The translations under genes and the position numbers were made by a program. A DNA stretch of 64,000 bases from positions 8,873,501 through 8,937,500 of the forward strand of contig NC_090711.1 in assembly GCF_040954835.1 (NCBI RefSeq). Reading direction: 5' to 3'. Below are positions 38,201 to 53,200 of the stretch, in pieces. The notes beneath the pieces were generated by a model. The model did not search any database, had not been told where the DNA came from, and saw only the letters and a program-made list of their open reading frames with translations. The first letter of the stretch is position 1, and every line of letters begins with the position of its first letter. The DNA comes from Lepisosteus oculatus (taxonomy: Eukaryota > Chordata > Actinopteri > Semionotiformes > Lepisosteidae).

Positions 38201-41200
38201 ATAAAGACAAGACTCCCAGCAATGGGTACAACCTGAGTGTCAACTGTAAGGGCTCCCTCTATAGACTCTGGCCATAAATAAGATGGAAACATTAACATCT
38301 AAGAACTAAGCTCCTAGAAATCAATTTTATTTACAGTTATAAAATCTTCCAATTAAGTTCAAAAAGAACATCTCTGTTAGTGAGTGGCTTAAAAACAGTC
38401 AGAAATACAATGGATGATGTATTTATTGGAGCTGATTGGAAAACAAACTGTAAAAGTTATCCTGTAATGGAAATCCTAGGCATAGATTTTATTGACAAAT
38501 CCAAATTGTGTCTGGACAAACAATAATTACATGTAATAAAGTGGTGTATAGTCTTTTTTACATTTGTATAAAATAACAAAACATAAGTCTGCATCAATAA
38601 ACCTATATTCTCTCCTAACAGTATTTGTTATTTATAGTGGATTTATAAGAACATGCCACTCTTTGACTATATACAGCTCTGCTGTCCATTTAATCTTTTT
38701 TATGAGGCCTGGTGGCACAGACTCTTGCTGTTACCATTGTAGGGTTTACTAGATTGCACACAAGGTGTTCTGAGCCACCTTAAGGTTTATGGACCTTTAT
38801 GGCACCCAATTATATGAAAGGTAGTAGAGAGAGACAGGAGGTGGGTCATATTTACTTCATCCTAAAGGATGTATCAAGCAGTCAAAAGGTGGATGTAGGT
38901 AAGACTTCGGGATAAGATCCCGAAGGGAAATTGAGGTTTTGAAATTGAGGTTTGAAGTTTTAAAGTTTTGAAATTGAGGTTTTGGGAATTGAGGTTCCAT
39001 TAAATGGAAATTGAGGGAAATTGAGGATGTCTGTAATTTTCCTCCCCAGCCTCTGCTATCATACTCCAGAACATGATTAGGGATGAACATGCCTGTTGTA
39101 TTACAAATGTGTTTCAGTACGCATGACAGGCAGTATAAGACATGTATAAGAGATATGCATGTCATAATTGACAGTCACTGTTGTTCAATTTGTGAAAGTT
39201 TCCACTTAATGCATTTTTTGGTAGTATTTAAGAACTATCACATGTCGCAAGCTTTCAACATGTCTGGATTTGGCCAATTAACCAGATTCACTAATCATCT
39301 ATAATGGAAGCCATGCTCCCTGGCTTTCTCATTGCTGTGAGTAAAATAGCTTCTGTAAAGGGAAACCAGGTTTCTTCATTAGAAGGATGGGGAAGTGGTT
39401 ACTGTGGGCAGCCGCCCCCTCCACACACACACACATAGCAGGTCACTTCTTCCATTGAGGTATGGTAGCAGTGCCCCTGTTTGCAGTCAGCAATGTCTGA
39501 TCCCGGTCGTAAACTAATATTTTACAGGCTCATAAAAGGTAAACCAGTACATGCCTGTCCCAGTGGAGAGCCCCTCCATCCCATCTGTAAACGCTTTTAG
39601 CAGCAGGGGCTTCGGAGGGCACCATCTTGTCTCCTGTCTGCTCTCCCCTCATCAGTGCACACTGCTGCCCTGTCTCGCCAGTTCGTCAGATGTGCACAAT
39701 GAGAAACCAAAGCACCCAAACACCCAAGAGGGGGGAAGGAGACAATCGGCGAAAAGCCTTGTCATTGACCGTTTGTAATAAAGTCACAACAGATCAAGAC
39801 GAGATTAATGAACATTTTGTTTTGGTGGGTTAAAAAGTCTGTCCAATATTAAATGCCAATTAAAAATGTTTTGTTTTTTTTAATGAAAAATTTATACTCA
39901 TGCAATGTACTGTCCAACCATTTTCTAGCGGTTTTACCCACTAAGCGATGGGTGCAAGGCAGGATACACTCTGGACAGGATGCCAGCCCATCTCATGGCC
40001 CACACACAGACACAAACACAGACACGCTCACTCACACCAGGGCCAATTTTTCTCAGGAACAAATTAACCTACCATTATAGGAACCATAGGAACAACATGG
40101 AGAGAACATCCTAAATTCACACAGATAGTGCCTCAAGTCCAGAATTCAACCCAGGGCCACAGCAACACTAACCACTGTGCCACCATGCTATCCTGTACGA
40201 TGCAAGTCAATTAAGTTGAGATTGTGATCATGTTTTTGTATGATAAGACCACACCTTTTTATTGACCTCACTGTTAAATTCTATCGAATACTCATGCAAT
40301 GTGGGTGTCTAGTAGCTGGGACTCCTTGTGCCAAATTGTGGCTGGGATCTCATCCACTTAGGCTGAGCCTTACCTTGCTGGGAGAGTCCCCTGGCCTCTC
40401 GGAGGGTTTCCTGCTCGGGGAGGGCGAGAGGCCTCGGGCAGCTTGCTGCGGGGTAGAGGGCACTTTGTAGACGCTGTCCATGATCTCGTAGGCTGGGCTG
40501 GAGGCCTGACGCGGGGCAGAAGGGATCTGGTAGATGTTCTGGGGGCTGCGGCTGAGCAGTGTATCCAGGGCGGGGGGACCGTCGGCGCAGGCGGTCAGGC
40601 AGCCCACTTCCGACCCACCGGGCAGGACCTCGGCCTGAGAGGGGGGCAGGAGGTGGAGCCGATTGGCGGGAGCGAGCCCCTGCTGCCCGTGCAAAGAGCA
40701 CTTCCACCAGCCATGGCTGCCGGCCACGTTCTGCTCAAGCACCATCAGGATGTCGCCCTTCCGGAACGCCAGCTCGTCGGAACACTCGGCCACATTGTCG
40801 TAGAGAGCCTTGGCCAGCAGATTCTGGGGAAGAAGCAGAAGGACAGCCCTGACGTCAGCCCCCTTAGCGAAGTGAACAGTGAGTGCAGCGATTGCGAAAT
40901 GTCTTCAACCTACTGATGTAGTCTGAGGAACAGCTGCAGCACAGCAACCATTGGGAAAAGCTAGCAAAGTGCTTTGACTTAAAACACGCTGTGAAAACCA
41001 TCCTAAGCTAAAGCTTCAAAAATAAGAGAAAGCAGAATTGCTTTCCTCATGATTTATGGAAAATGAATTTGCCTACAGTTGAAAAATGCGAAGTCTTAAG
41101 GGTTATTTTTTCATTCCAAAAGAAGACAGTGTTAAAAACATGACATTTGGATCAATGTGATCACTCACTTCTCTTTCACTGAAATACCAAATACTGAAAT

Positions 41201-44200
41201 GTATTTTACAACATAAAGTTTTTAAAAAGATTTTAATCACTTTGGTAATCACTCTTCAAATAACCTTTCACAAACTACTAGCATCTTATGTAAAAAGCTC
41301 TTTTATACAAATTGAATAAAAATGAAAGTGAACAGATACAATGTATTTAGACTGCAGAGAAATAGTGGTTAGTGGTAAAGCTGTCAGATTGTACTGCACT
41401 CCTCAGTGACTTGTGTATGATAACACAGACTCTTTGGATGTATCGCCTACTCTCTCAAAACATGCTTGTTCCACACTGCTTCTCAGGATGAGGTTTTTGG
41501 TTATAATTGAATTAGTTCTCACAAACATCTTGATACATACAAACATACAATACTTGAAGATCTTATCTACAAAATTAATCAATATGCAAATATTTCTAGG
41601 CTCCATTAAGCTCATTTTAAAACTTATCAGTAAGATTAAAAGGACTGACATTGAAAACCCCCAGGTTGTAAGTACACAGAACAGCAGGGTCACAGATTTT
41701 TAAATGATTAGAGCCTAAATTAAAAAAAAATCTACCAATCAAGGATTACTTTTTTATCTCAAAACGACAATGAAGTGTTACTAATTTAAATTATGTCATT
41801 GTTTCATTGCTAGATATTTTTTTCTCATACAGATTGCACTAAACTCTTTTCAGAATATAACACTAAGAGAACATTTATTTCATTTATATCTAAAAGTATT
41901 TAATTGTTGAATGAGGAAAAGACTTTGCAGACAGGGATCCTCTTCTTATTGTTGTTGCTTTAGAATCTTTACCAGCTAAATGTCTATTTTTAATGTTATG
42001 ATTACTGAATTGAGTTCTGACTGAGTAATTTTGTTATATGTTGTTTTGTACAGTTGCTGTATTGTATTATTTTCATATATGGTATATGTAGATATGTGAT
42101 ATGAGCTCCTGATGTGCAAGACAAGTTCACTTTGGGATAATAAAGGTAAATTTGATTAAAACAGTGTCATGAATAAAGATTAATCAGGCGGCTCCAGTTG
42201 TCTTGCTAGCATCATTGGGCTGGAGAAATGTGAGTTGCAGGGTAGGATTGTGTGTTCCTGAGGTCCTGAGCATTGGAACACTGTGAGCTGACTGAAGAGG
42301 CTGTCAGTCTGACAGTCACTAATTTTGTTGGCCTATGATAATTGGAATAGGTGTATTTAGGCATTGCTTTGCTGTTGCACAGTTAAAATGCTTGTTACCC
42401 AGACTTCTGCCGAGATTTCCAGTGGGAAGCTTGTTCATGATAAAAGACTGTATGACAGTGAGACCTACTCTGTCAATGCTTCAGCCTCACAACTGTAGTT
42501 TATAGTGAAGAGCAGTATAACACACAGTTCCAGTGCTGTGGATAAAGGAAATTCCAGGTTCTTCATAACATCTTTGCATATGTTTAGTTTTTAATTCTTA
42601 TTATTAACATTTATGAGTATTATTTTCAGCTTAAGATGTACATTGGTTATAGGGCTTTACAGACGGCGAACTTTTTCACACAGTTGTTCGACCACAGGCA
42701 AATGAATTCCTATCGATGAGTATTAGAAAATAACTCAAATATAAACAAGCCCTTTCAACTTTTTGGTATCAAATCAGAGAGATTGAACTACACATCTACC
42801 TTCTTTACTCTACCGGGAAGTAGTTGCAAGATCAGTATCCATATGAACATTCTTCCTGAGGAAATACTTATTATATCTACATGTTACGCCTCTGAGATAT
42901 TGGCAAGTATATTTTTGGTGCCACTTGTATTTTTACATAACCTAAAGCACCTGGAGCAGAAACGTAGCCAACATATGCTGTAATGTACTAGAAGAATAAT
43001 AAAACATTCACCATATACTAATTTTCCATATACGGCCGATGCCATTTTTAAACAAAACTGCAGGAGACAAAGCTCCCAGCAGACACATTGCAGCTGATGT
43101 CAGCAGCCCAGGATCAGAATTGGCTAGCATACACTCCAGTCTGTCTTCGTCCCAATAATAGCAGCACTGAAGTTTCCAAATTAGCTTGGCATAACAGTGT
43201 GTTTAACAGGTGGGTCTGGGGGAAGGCTGGCTGGCTCTAGAGGAATGTTTCGGATCTAGCAACTATTGTGCTTAAGATGTACATTGGTTATAGGGCTTCT
43301 TTCATTACAGACGCTGAGCTTTTTCACACAGATTTTCAGTTGTTCGACCACAGGCAAATCAATTCCTACCCGTGAGAGGTAAATCACAGAAAAGTGAAAA
43401 TACAGTAAAAAGGGAATGCAGTGGATTAGGGTATGCAAACTCCAGTTCAAAAAGCTATTTATAGCCTGTAATATAGTAGACTGTCGATAAACATCCATTC
43501 TAATGTTTAATTACAAGTTTGACAAAAGATAGATTATTTTCATGCTTTAGCCATGCATGATGGATTCTTGATATTTAGTGTATGCATATTAAGGCTTTGC
43601 AATCGCTAAATGAAAGTATAACCAAACAAAAGACACAAATTACACAGTTAAGTGAATTACACTATCGTACATTAACTGCTTTGTGTCGGATTGAGAAACA
43701 TGATAACTATCACAGACTAAAAAGTGACTGATAATACTTCATAATTAAAAAATAGTAAGTGAAACAAAATAAACCAATGTGTAATTTTTCATTTGCGCTG
43801 CTGTTTGTACTTTTAAATATCTACAGAGAGCTTTATGTTATGGGTCACATTTTTAAAATGTACTACCCTGCCTAATTAAAACAACATGTCACCTTTTTGT
43901 CAGTTTGCAAAACATGTTCAAAGCAGTATGCTATTGGCATTTCAAGTTTATTCAAGGAAATTGAAATAAATAACTGTTAAAAACGATAATACTGATTAGG
44001 ACATTTGCTGTAATTATCCACACTTTAACAGCTCCTACCACATTGTATAGCCACAATTCTTCTAAACCACTGCCTCGAGCACAGAAATAGACACACGAAA
44101 TTGATCATAGATATGATATCAACCACACATCTGGTAAGAAGCACCTTTCTTTTTTGTTAGTTGAAATGTGCTTCTTGGATTGACATAAAACAGAAATAAT

Positions 44201-47200
44201 CTGGATATGATGCTCCATTTGGGAACCCTGTTGTTGTAACAGTGCTTTATAACTGAACACCCAGTAAGACAAGGAACCATGTTACCATTCAGTGCAGGTG
44301 GAGCAAACCAAAAAAGGAGTTAATTCCAGTTTGTCACAAATCTGTTTGTTTTGTTTTACAAAAGCGAAAATGAATTTAGTCATCAGCAAACCAGCACTGC
44401 GGAATGAACAGCATTCCTCTCAACCCGTCCCCACTCCTTCGACTCTGTGCAACAAAACTATGTCCTACTGCACGACAACCAAACTGGCTCAGCAGTCTCA
44501 GCTTTTACCTTGATCCTCTTGGTCAATAAGGAGTCCAACCAGCTTTCCCACTTCACTGGCTTGAACATGGCTGACGTGGAGTGAGAGCCGGGGCAGTGCC
44601 AGGGGGCATTTAGCTGGAGAGCTGGGACTGGTCTGGCGAGCGGTGGGCAGGGGCGGCGGCTGTCCTTACTGCTGCTGCTGCTCGGCAGCCTCTTGTGTTT
44701 CTGCTCCACTCTCCGCCTTCAGCTGTTTTGTTTGTTTCGCAGGACAGAGCCGTGTGGAGATGGTACAGGCCTCCTCAGCTGATAACCCCGGCCTGGCAGG
44801 GCTGCCTTACATGGCGCTACTCTCTCGCTGTGGTGACTCCTCTAAAACAAAGGGCCCTTTCACCCTCCGGCCTTCCTCCCTCCCTCCCTCGGCACCTGTC
44901 GGGCTCAAGCCAGCCTGCCCTTCACAGCACAGGCTCTGCATACTGCCAGCGGCAGGCCCGCAATCCCCTAGTGCTTTCCAGCAAATTCCACACCCTTGTA
45001 TTCCTTCAGATAAACAAGCACCCTCTGAAACATTTCCCTGGCTCACCTCTGCTGCCCTCCTGTTAGGCTCACCTAGACCAGGACGGTTCCTCTTGAGAAG
45101 AACGAGCTACAGCGCGGTCCTTCAGGAGAGCCGACTGGCCTCAACACAACGCAGAAATTATTAGCCGTTCCTGCCTAGAACACCAAAACATGCTCGATCT
45201 CCTAGCACAGTAAGGCTACATTTATAAATACAAATATACATTTTAAATAAAAGCTTTACCTCCAGGTACCCTTTGCATCAAATCTCGGTATATTTGCTGG
45301 AAATAGTTAAACCAATGACATGTTTGTATTTGCAGTATCAACTAATCTATGAAGCCTCAAAAAAGTGTGATTTTATGAGAAATTGCTTTGAGAACACCAT
45401 TTTTTAAGGTTTTAAGCCAACACAAAAACAGCTTATATTCCCTCCCTGTAAACTGAACCCAGGCTGTGGTGTTTGAAGATGCGTTTGACTGTTAAGATTG
45501 TGTTCCCTGCAGTGCTCGAGCTTTCGAGAATCTGCAAAATCAACAAAACCCTACAATATTCTTGTGATTTTTTAAAGAATTAAGAACTCTTTCTTATTCT
45601 ATTCTTAATAACTGTATTAAAACAAGATTAACAGAAAATTTATAAGGGATAAAATCAAAAAGTAAGAGTTTCATACCAGATTACAATAGCAGATCACTAT
45701 GTTGTTTGCTGAGTGTACCATAAATGTTTGATCTGTCAGTATAATTGAAACTTTTGCCTGATATTACAGAGCAGGACACTTGAGTCAGTTTTAGCTTTTC
45801 TTTCTCACAAATGATTATAAATCTCTTGAAGACAAACTCTTGCCTTGGAACAATGCACTCATACCTTTTGCATGCGTTGTTTGTTGCACTCTTTCATTAT
45901 CATTTCCTACTAGAATGGTAGGTTTTAAAACAAGGGATTGTGGCCACAAATATGTTCAAAAACAGACAACACATCTTTGTTTTTGTGCCATAGTGCACAG
46001 TTTCTGGGCCCACCTCCTCAGTAGTCTGGAACTCAAAGCTAATTGAGTCCCTCCCCTCAAGCGACAATTCCATCTGCTTCTAATTTGCAAACATTTTAGA
46101 TGAACAAAAATATTTTGTGTGTCTTTGATCTGTAAAGTTTCCTATAAGGAACATCTAACACATCCAGGGTGCTACATAAGGAATGCACTTTGCTTAATTA
46201 AATAGTTTGTTGTACATCTAGTTTTCTATGTTGTATAACTTTGGTTATATGACATATTTAGTTTGCTATATGTGCTCTTTTTAAAGATCCAAACACTCTG
46301 CTAACGATGTGTTTAGCTTTTTAATTTTGAACTGAAAGGCCTCTTCTGGAGGGGAGCTCAGCTGCAGGGGCTCTGAGATTCTTGCACATGCCTGCCTGTT
46401 TGGATCAGTCTTTGACAGCTGGCTCCACCAGCTGCCGTCCCCTCGTTCTGTTTTCCTCTCTGTATCTCCTACTCTCCATGTCCCTCTACGTGCATACAGA
46501 CCTAGGTACATCATGATTAATTTCGGCATGGAGCATTTCACTTCCTTGCTCGGCTAAGTGCCTCTTCTGTACTCTCTTACTGTATTTTCTCCTGGTCACC
46601 ATTCCAGATGGAAGGGATGGTCTAAATCAGAAAACCACTGGCTTCTACCCCTTTTGAGGAGCAACATGAGAAACATGCATGATGGGTGTTTTTTTCAATA
46701 TCTGTTTGAGATTTGTTTTTCTGCTACGTGTATAAGGGAATTGTTTTTGTATACTCGAAGATGTGTTTTTTACTGTACCCAGCAAGACAAACAAAGCTCC
46801 TTGTAGAAAGATAAAGTCCTTCTGAGTTTAAGTGAGGGGAGTGGGGAAAGAAGACATATGAAATGCACTGGCCAAATCCACAGAATGGGAGCTCACCCCC
46901 AAAAAATGATAGAGGGAAAACTGAAAAAAGGGAATGACAAAAAGCATCTGCTCAAGCTCACGGTTTGGGTTTAAAGTGTCTGAATGTACTTCTTTTGATG
47001 TGAACAATTTGTGCCAATCAATCCGACCCAGTGTGATTTAAAGGTATCTTAGCATCCGCCCAATCTTTGGCTGCACTTAGACCTAGAAGCAGAAGATGTC
47101 ATGTCTGAAGGTCAATAGCAGCAGGAAGCATCATTGACAAAGAGCAGTCAGGAGATCACAGTCACAAGCAAAAGTGCATAAAGTCACATTCAGCCAAAAA

Positions 47201-50200
47201 TGCCCTATCACAAAGCATTGCCAGAGCATAGGTAGGCAGGTACCCACTACAGCAAGAGTACATCTTCAACAAAGAGGGTTGGGAGCAATCTTCATCTGCA
47301 TCTACCTGTATGGCATTGCTTATGTTTAAAATGGATTAACGGGTGTTCTCGATTTTTAAAGCAAGAGAAATCATTGTTCCCGAATGTATCCCATCCAGAA
47401 CTACTAATCAGCTTGTCCTCTATACCACATAAAGATAATTGTGAGTGGACTGAATATAAATGAGAGAAGAAGCCTTTGACTCTATCATAGAGTCATGCAC
47501 AAATACCTTAAAGCCAAGTTTAAAGAAACTGAGAATAGACTGGGATGTTGCCTAATACAGCCTTGTATTTTGTAACTTAGAAAAACGGATGTCTCTATGA
47601 CTTCTTCGGATGACTGTGCAAGTTAAGTTGCTGATAACAGACGTCGGAAACAGTTGTCAGAAACAACAGCTTAATCATAGTTTATGATTAGCTAACGTAT
47701 ATGCATTCTGATTATTTTGCAGGGCTCCACCTTTGCAAGTTACACAGAAATATAAGAATAAGAAACGTTTTCCTGTACGTTGTATTGCTTGACCAGTACT
47801 CTTTCCCCCGAGTCAGAATTTCCAAAACAAACGGAGCACCATGGAGACGGCTAAGAGACACTGCATTGTAGGAAGTGACATGTTTTGGATGAATTGTTAA
47901 ACCGAGGTGCTGACTACTAGGTAATTGAAGATCCCAAGACACTGTAAGAGTAGACGTAGTAGACCCTTATGCCTGGGTTAAATTCCACTCTGGGCTTACA
48001 AAAAGTCGACCATCCCTGAGATACCCCATGACTCAGGTGAGTGCTGTATATGTCAATAGCGGACAAACTGTATGTCCTTGCTCTGTGTGCCTTAGTGATT
48101 ATACAGCTACAACAAAGAATTATTAATGATAGTAATGAGTAAAGATAAAGTCTAGAAGACATAATTCCCAGGCCCAAACATTTGTACAATCTATTTCAGA
48201 GCCAATATTTGTATCAGTATGGTATTTCAGACATTATCATCCTGAAGCCCTGTATAAAGCAGACCGCATCATAGACATGACCTGAAATCCTATCCTGGCT
48301 AGAACAGGAACAACAGAGCTCATAATTATTCATAGGCAGCATGTTTCACACGGGATGGAATCATACAAATATTTAAACTGTCTGTGGTGGGTCACCACCA
48401 AGTGAACCACAAATTCCTATGTAGATTATTTTGTGTATAAGTCCAGTTCATGAACAGGAAGTATACAATGACCTGCAAATTGAAATGTAGAATTTCCCAC
48501 AGTCGTTGCAAAGAATCTTTACCCATCCTCAGTACAGGGTGAAGTTAGGATTCCCGTTAAGCTGTAATCTAACCAGCTGGCCATGTTTTTTTCCTGAGCA
48601 ACATCTCAAATCCTTAGGGCTTGGTTTTGCATTTGCAGAAGAGCTCTGTAACTGTTCTACACTGGCACCAATAACAATAATCTGTACCCATCCAGCAGCA
48701 TCTTAAAAAGAAACATGCTCTTTTCTTTCACTGGTAAAAGCAAGATTAGTAAGGATGGTTAGAAACTCTGCTCCTAACAGTATCACTTATTTTTTTGACA
48801 GTTCTTTTGTTTTTATTAAAACTCCAGGCCCTCATGGAAGGAAACACAGAAGCAATTACAAAACAAAACAGACCACAGACACTTCCACAGTTCCACAATT
48901 CACAGTACATAGCAGTGTTTTAGTCAAAAGACAAAGGAGAAAGGAAGAAAAAGACAAAGAACACAAAACATCACATCATCTGAACAACTTTGTCAATAGT
49001 AGTGTCCCAAGCCACCAATGTAGTGATAAAGGCTGAGTGCAGCCAAGACATGGACCTTTCTAGAATCAAACTACCCTAACCAAACACATGAAAAAGCAAT
49101 ATCAGGCTCTATCCAACTCCCCTGAATAGTCCTTACTGCTCTGAAATTTCACCACAACCCATAATCAGCACATTAACTCAGATACGTTGCAATAACGTGT
49201 GATGGTTGAATTACATCTTATTCTTATAATTTATTATTGATTTTATTGAACTTATTGATTTAATTTAACTTTGAATTTATCTATGTCTGTCCCCACGGGC
49301 GTTCACAGTTTTTACTTGAAAAACAGGTTTACTGGCAATTTCAGAAGCTTTGATCTAATTTATCCCAATTTGTGAATTGCACACATGCTTTACTTAAGTG
49401 TTTTTTAAGTTTAAATTAAACATCACAATCATTATCTGGAACAGACCCTCAGTGAACTTAATAAGAGGGAGAAAAATGTATGTTCTTCTCATGTTAAATG
49501 TAAATACATTTTCTGCATACTTAAAAGATAATATATGTTTCTAATATTTCCCAGTAGTTTGTTTCTACAGTTTCTGAATGTTTCTACAGTAGTGCTAACT
49601 ATTAGGAAGGAAGAAAATTGATTGGCCAAGAAGTTCTGCATCTGCTTTCTATAATTGAATGATGAAGGCTGGTTTGTTACTGGGTTCAGTTGAACACATT
49701 ACCTGCTCCAGCAAAAAATACATACAATTATAATCCTTTCCACTTAAGCTTTGCTGTGTATTGTATAAAGTAAATACAAGAGTAGTGCCAATAAGATCCT
49801 GATCCATTCATCTAAAACACAAAGTAAAAAGCAGAAGTGGTGCCAGTGAGTGCAAAATATATTTTAAAGGGTTTAGTATAGCAGGCCATGTTGCAAAATA
49901 TCACAGATAAAGAAGATAATAGTGCAAAAAATATTGAAATAATTTTTATCACAGTTGCCCTGAACTCTGATTTCCTGTCCTGATCTTTTGAATCACTATA
50001 TATGCTTTACAGAATAACTACTGATGAGTGAAACAAAATAAAAATATATCCCACAGCTGAGAGACAGAAATGTAATGAAGAGAAAGGTCTTTCTAGAGAA
50101 ATGTTTGTCACTTTGAATTGCATGATTGTTTTCTACCTGGGTAGGCCATCGAAAAAGGAACAATCATTATGATATCTGTGTTTTTTGCACTGTTGTTTTA

Positions 50201-53200
50201 CTAAACAAGTTAAATTAAAAACTAAAATAGACCCATAACCTTTTATTTCTAAAAAAGAAACTATATGATGTTTTATTGCAGTTTTACTTCTTCAAATTTA
50301 GAAGATGTTTATTGCACTAAAAATGATCAAAAACTGGAGAAAGTCCATTTGAAAAGGCCTTGCTTAACATTCTGCTGTTGTTCAGAGCAACTGAGAAAAT
50401 TGTCTATATGCATGAATGGTCCAACACAGTGAATGCAAGTGCACAATGCATGCAGACTAAAACAAGGATAGCTTAGTGGTGGACAGCCTGGCAGCTTGAA
50501 AACCCTAGTGGTCAAGATACGACAACCCAGTTCTTTGACCTCAGTGCAGTTCAAAGAGTGCAGTGCAGGGGCTTATCACTCTGTGGGTCTATCTAAAAGC
50601 AGATTTCCTGCTTTTGCCATTGTGTGCTGCTTTTTGCTTAGCAGTCTCCTAACCACCCCCAGCAAACCATTCCTGCAGTGACTCTCCACAGCACGCACAC
50701 AAATACATCAGGTTCTTTATCCCTCTCCAATTTCTAGGTATATAGAACCTATTTTGTGAAAGCTCAAAAACCCAGGTGTGCCACACTTTGTACTTTTCTT
50801 GTGAGCCTATGTCCAAGTTTAGGAAAGATGTTACACAGTGTGCTGTTCCGTGGAATTTAAAAAACGGAAGAATAAGCCAATCATTTGAGCAATTTGTAGA
50901 GTTGAATGCTTCAAAGACAGGTTTTATATTAGGTCACGTTGCCTCACTGCTGACAAATATGATAGACAAGCAATCAGTCTACTAAAAAAAATAAGTTACT
51001 TTGCGTTCATTCAATTTGGTGCTGTATTCTGTTGAAACCCACTTGTTATGAGGCTTGATAATGACAAACAAGAGAGATGTTTTTGTTAATGTTCTCCTTA
51101 ACCAAGGAGGAGGAGAATATGCTCAGCTTTGATGGGGAGAGTAGAATATGGTCACAGCGTGCTGTGCCTTTATGGGGCAGAAGGCAGATTTGGAATGATG
51201 CATTTCAGCGACAGTGGAATGTTCACCCAAACATGGTGATGACTTCAAAGACTTCTTTCACTTCTCATTTTCAAAAATAGATGTTTTTCTTCCAAAAAAT
51301 GCACACACAATCATAAGTACAGTAATTTCCCTACTAGATATAGTCTGAGCAATGAGCAACGTTTCTCACTGTGACGGTTATTGTAGCCATATATCCTGAT
51401 AAATATTTGAATGTGAATAAGATAAAGAACTTAGAACTTTGTTTCTCCTTCTCCTTAAAGGTTGTCTTGTGAAAAGGACAAGAGAATATGTCCGGTTGTA
51501 CATACATGACAGGATTACTGATGCAAAGACAATTTAAAAGGTGACGCAGTGTCTGTCATGCAGTGTTAAAACAGTGGATAGTTCCCCGACTATTTTGTGA
51601 AGACAAATTGGATGAAGGAGGAAAATATGCTGTGATCTTATGAGGCAGAAGACAGATGTGGAATGATATACAGTATTTCAGCAGCAGTGAAAAGGTTGCC
51701 TCACCTGAGCATGGTAGATGACTTTCTAAGACTCAAAAGTTACACAAACCTTTAGAATCCTACAACACTACCAACTATATTTTTTCCAAATTTATTCTGA
51801 ATTTCTGTTCATTGGCTGTTTATAATTACTTTTTCATGCTTTTATCAACACCTACTGTATAAATCTTTTAATAATCACCACCCTCAGTATCCTGGATTGA
51901 ATCTACCCCTCATTTTGAAACCGAATCTAGTCACCAAAATGTCATAAACTTTTTTTAAAAGGGGCTTAGAATCTCTACTGTAGGAAACAGTCAGATATTC
52001 TAGAATTCGCAAGATTAAATTAAATCTAGCAAATTTCACTTTTGAATCACCTTATAATACAGAGAAAGAAAAGCAATACAGTATAAGATGCACTAGAGTT
52101 GATTTTCCAACCAAAAAATACTTTTACGTCGATTAGAACAAAACAAAGCTTTTATTTTAGTTCTTTGAGGAAAGTAGAAGTTTAATTTGTACATTAATGT
52201 AAAATGCAAATTAAGTGTGGATCAAACAATATGTTTTTTTTAATCATCTGTAAATGTTCCATGAGAAAACAACAAGTTAAAAAAATCATTATGGCAATTT
52301 TCAGAGCATTTACTTGCCAGCTGGGAACCATGTTGCTTTCCCCAAATTCCACACAAATTCCAGTGATATCAAATCTGCTGAGAACAAGCAGCGTGACAAG
52401 ACAACCCCAGCTGGGATAATGGAGCATTTAGGAAGACAAAAACAAGTAAGTATGTATGTGCACACAAGAGACAAGAGTGGAGACTTCTTTCGAGACAGAA
52501 ATGGATTCATTTTCTGGGAAAGATGTTCTATGAATACAGGTAGATTGGATTCAGATTTAGATATTCTAGTATGAATCTGTGTGGTATTTCTGTTAAGATT
52601 GGCTTTCAGTTATTTATTAGAGCAATGAAAGTCTTAATGATGATGATTACACTATCCATGTACTTGAAATTTAGTGTAATACTGATTTAGTAAATAACCA
52701 ACCAAAAATACACTTGGGAATACACCCTACAGATGGGGAAGACCTATATTTTTCAGCATAGTCTCCTTGCATATCCACAGACTTCTTCTGCCATTTAATA
52801 AGGCTATAATTGTCCTTGTAATAATATTCCATTAATTGGTTCTTTAGCTGATCCACCACTGGAACTTTGGCACTACTGAACTTCCAACCTCTGAGAGCTT
52901 CCTTCCTTGTTTCAAATGGATCAATATCTGAAAATAGTCACCAGCACCAAAAATGGGCAAAGTTTGTCTCTGAAGAATTCGCGACCAGAAAGGCAATATT
53001 GTTACACACTGTGTACTGACAGAAAAATGGTAACTTGTGCATCATGTTAAGCACCTCTGTGAATCAAGTTGAATCCAGCAGTACGTGATGTCAGGGGGCA
53101 ATTTTCCACTTGTGCGATTCTTGAACCTAACAACACACATCTGCACACGGATTGAGTGCATAATATACTCCAAATAAAACAATTAAGCAATAACAAAGTT

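Larger units (their letters stand above)
36749..40373 (-). other. cass4: CASS4 intron with several repeats
   Basis: GTAAGG donor at 40373, TGCAG acceptor at 36749. It contains family B fragments at 36910-37065, about 37685-37730 and 39915-40197, a minisatellite at 38925-39026 and a short CA repeat near 39421-39437. No extra exon seen. Confidence 0.8.

Noticed and set aside
40443..40916. 157-codon open frame on the plus strand
   Set aside because: Antisense shadow of the CASS4 SH3 exon.
44643..45164. 173-codon open frame, plus strand
   Set aside because: GC-rich segment open on both strands and in several phases; explained by composition near a possible alternative CASS4 first exon.
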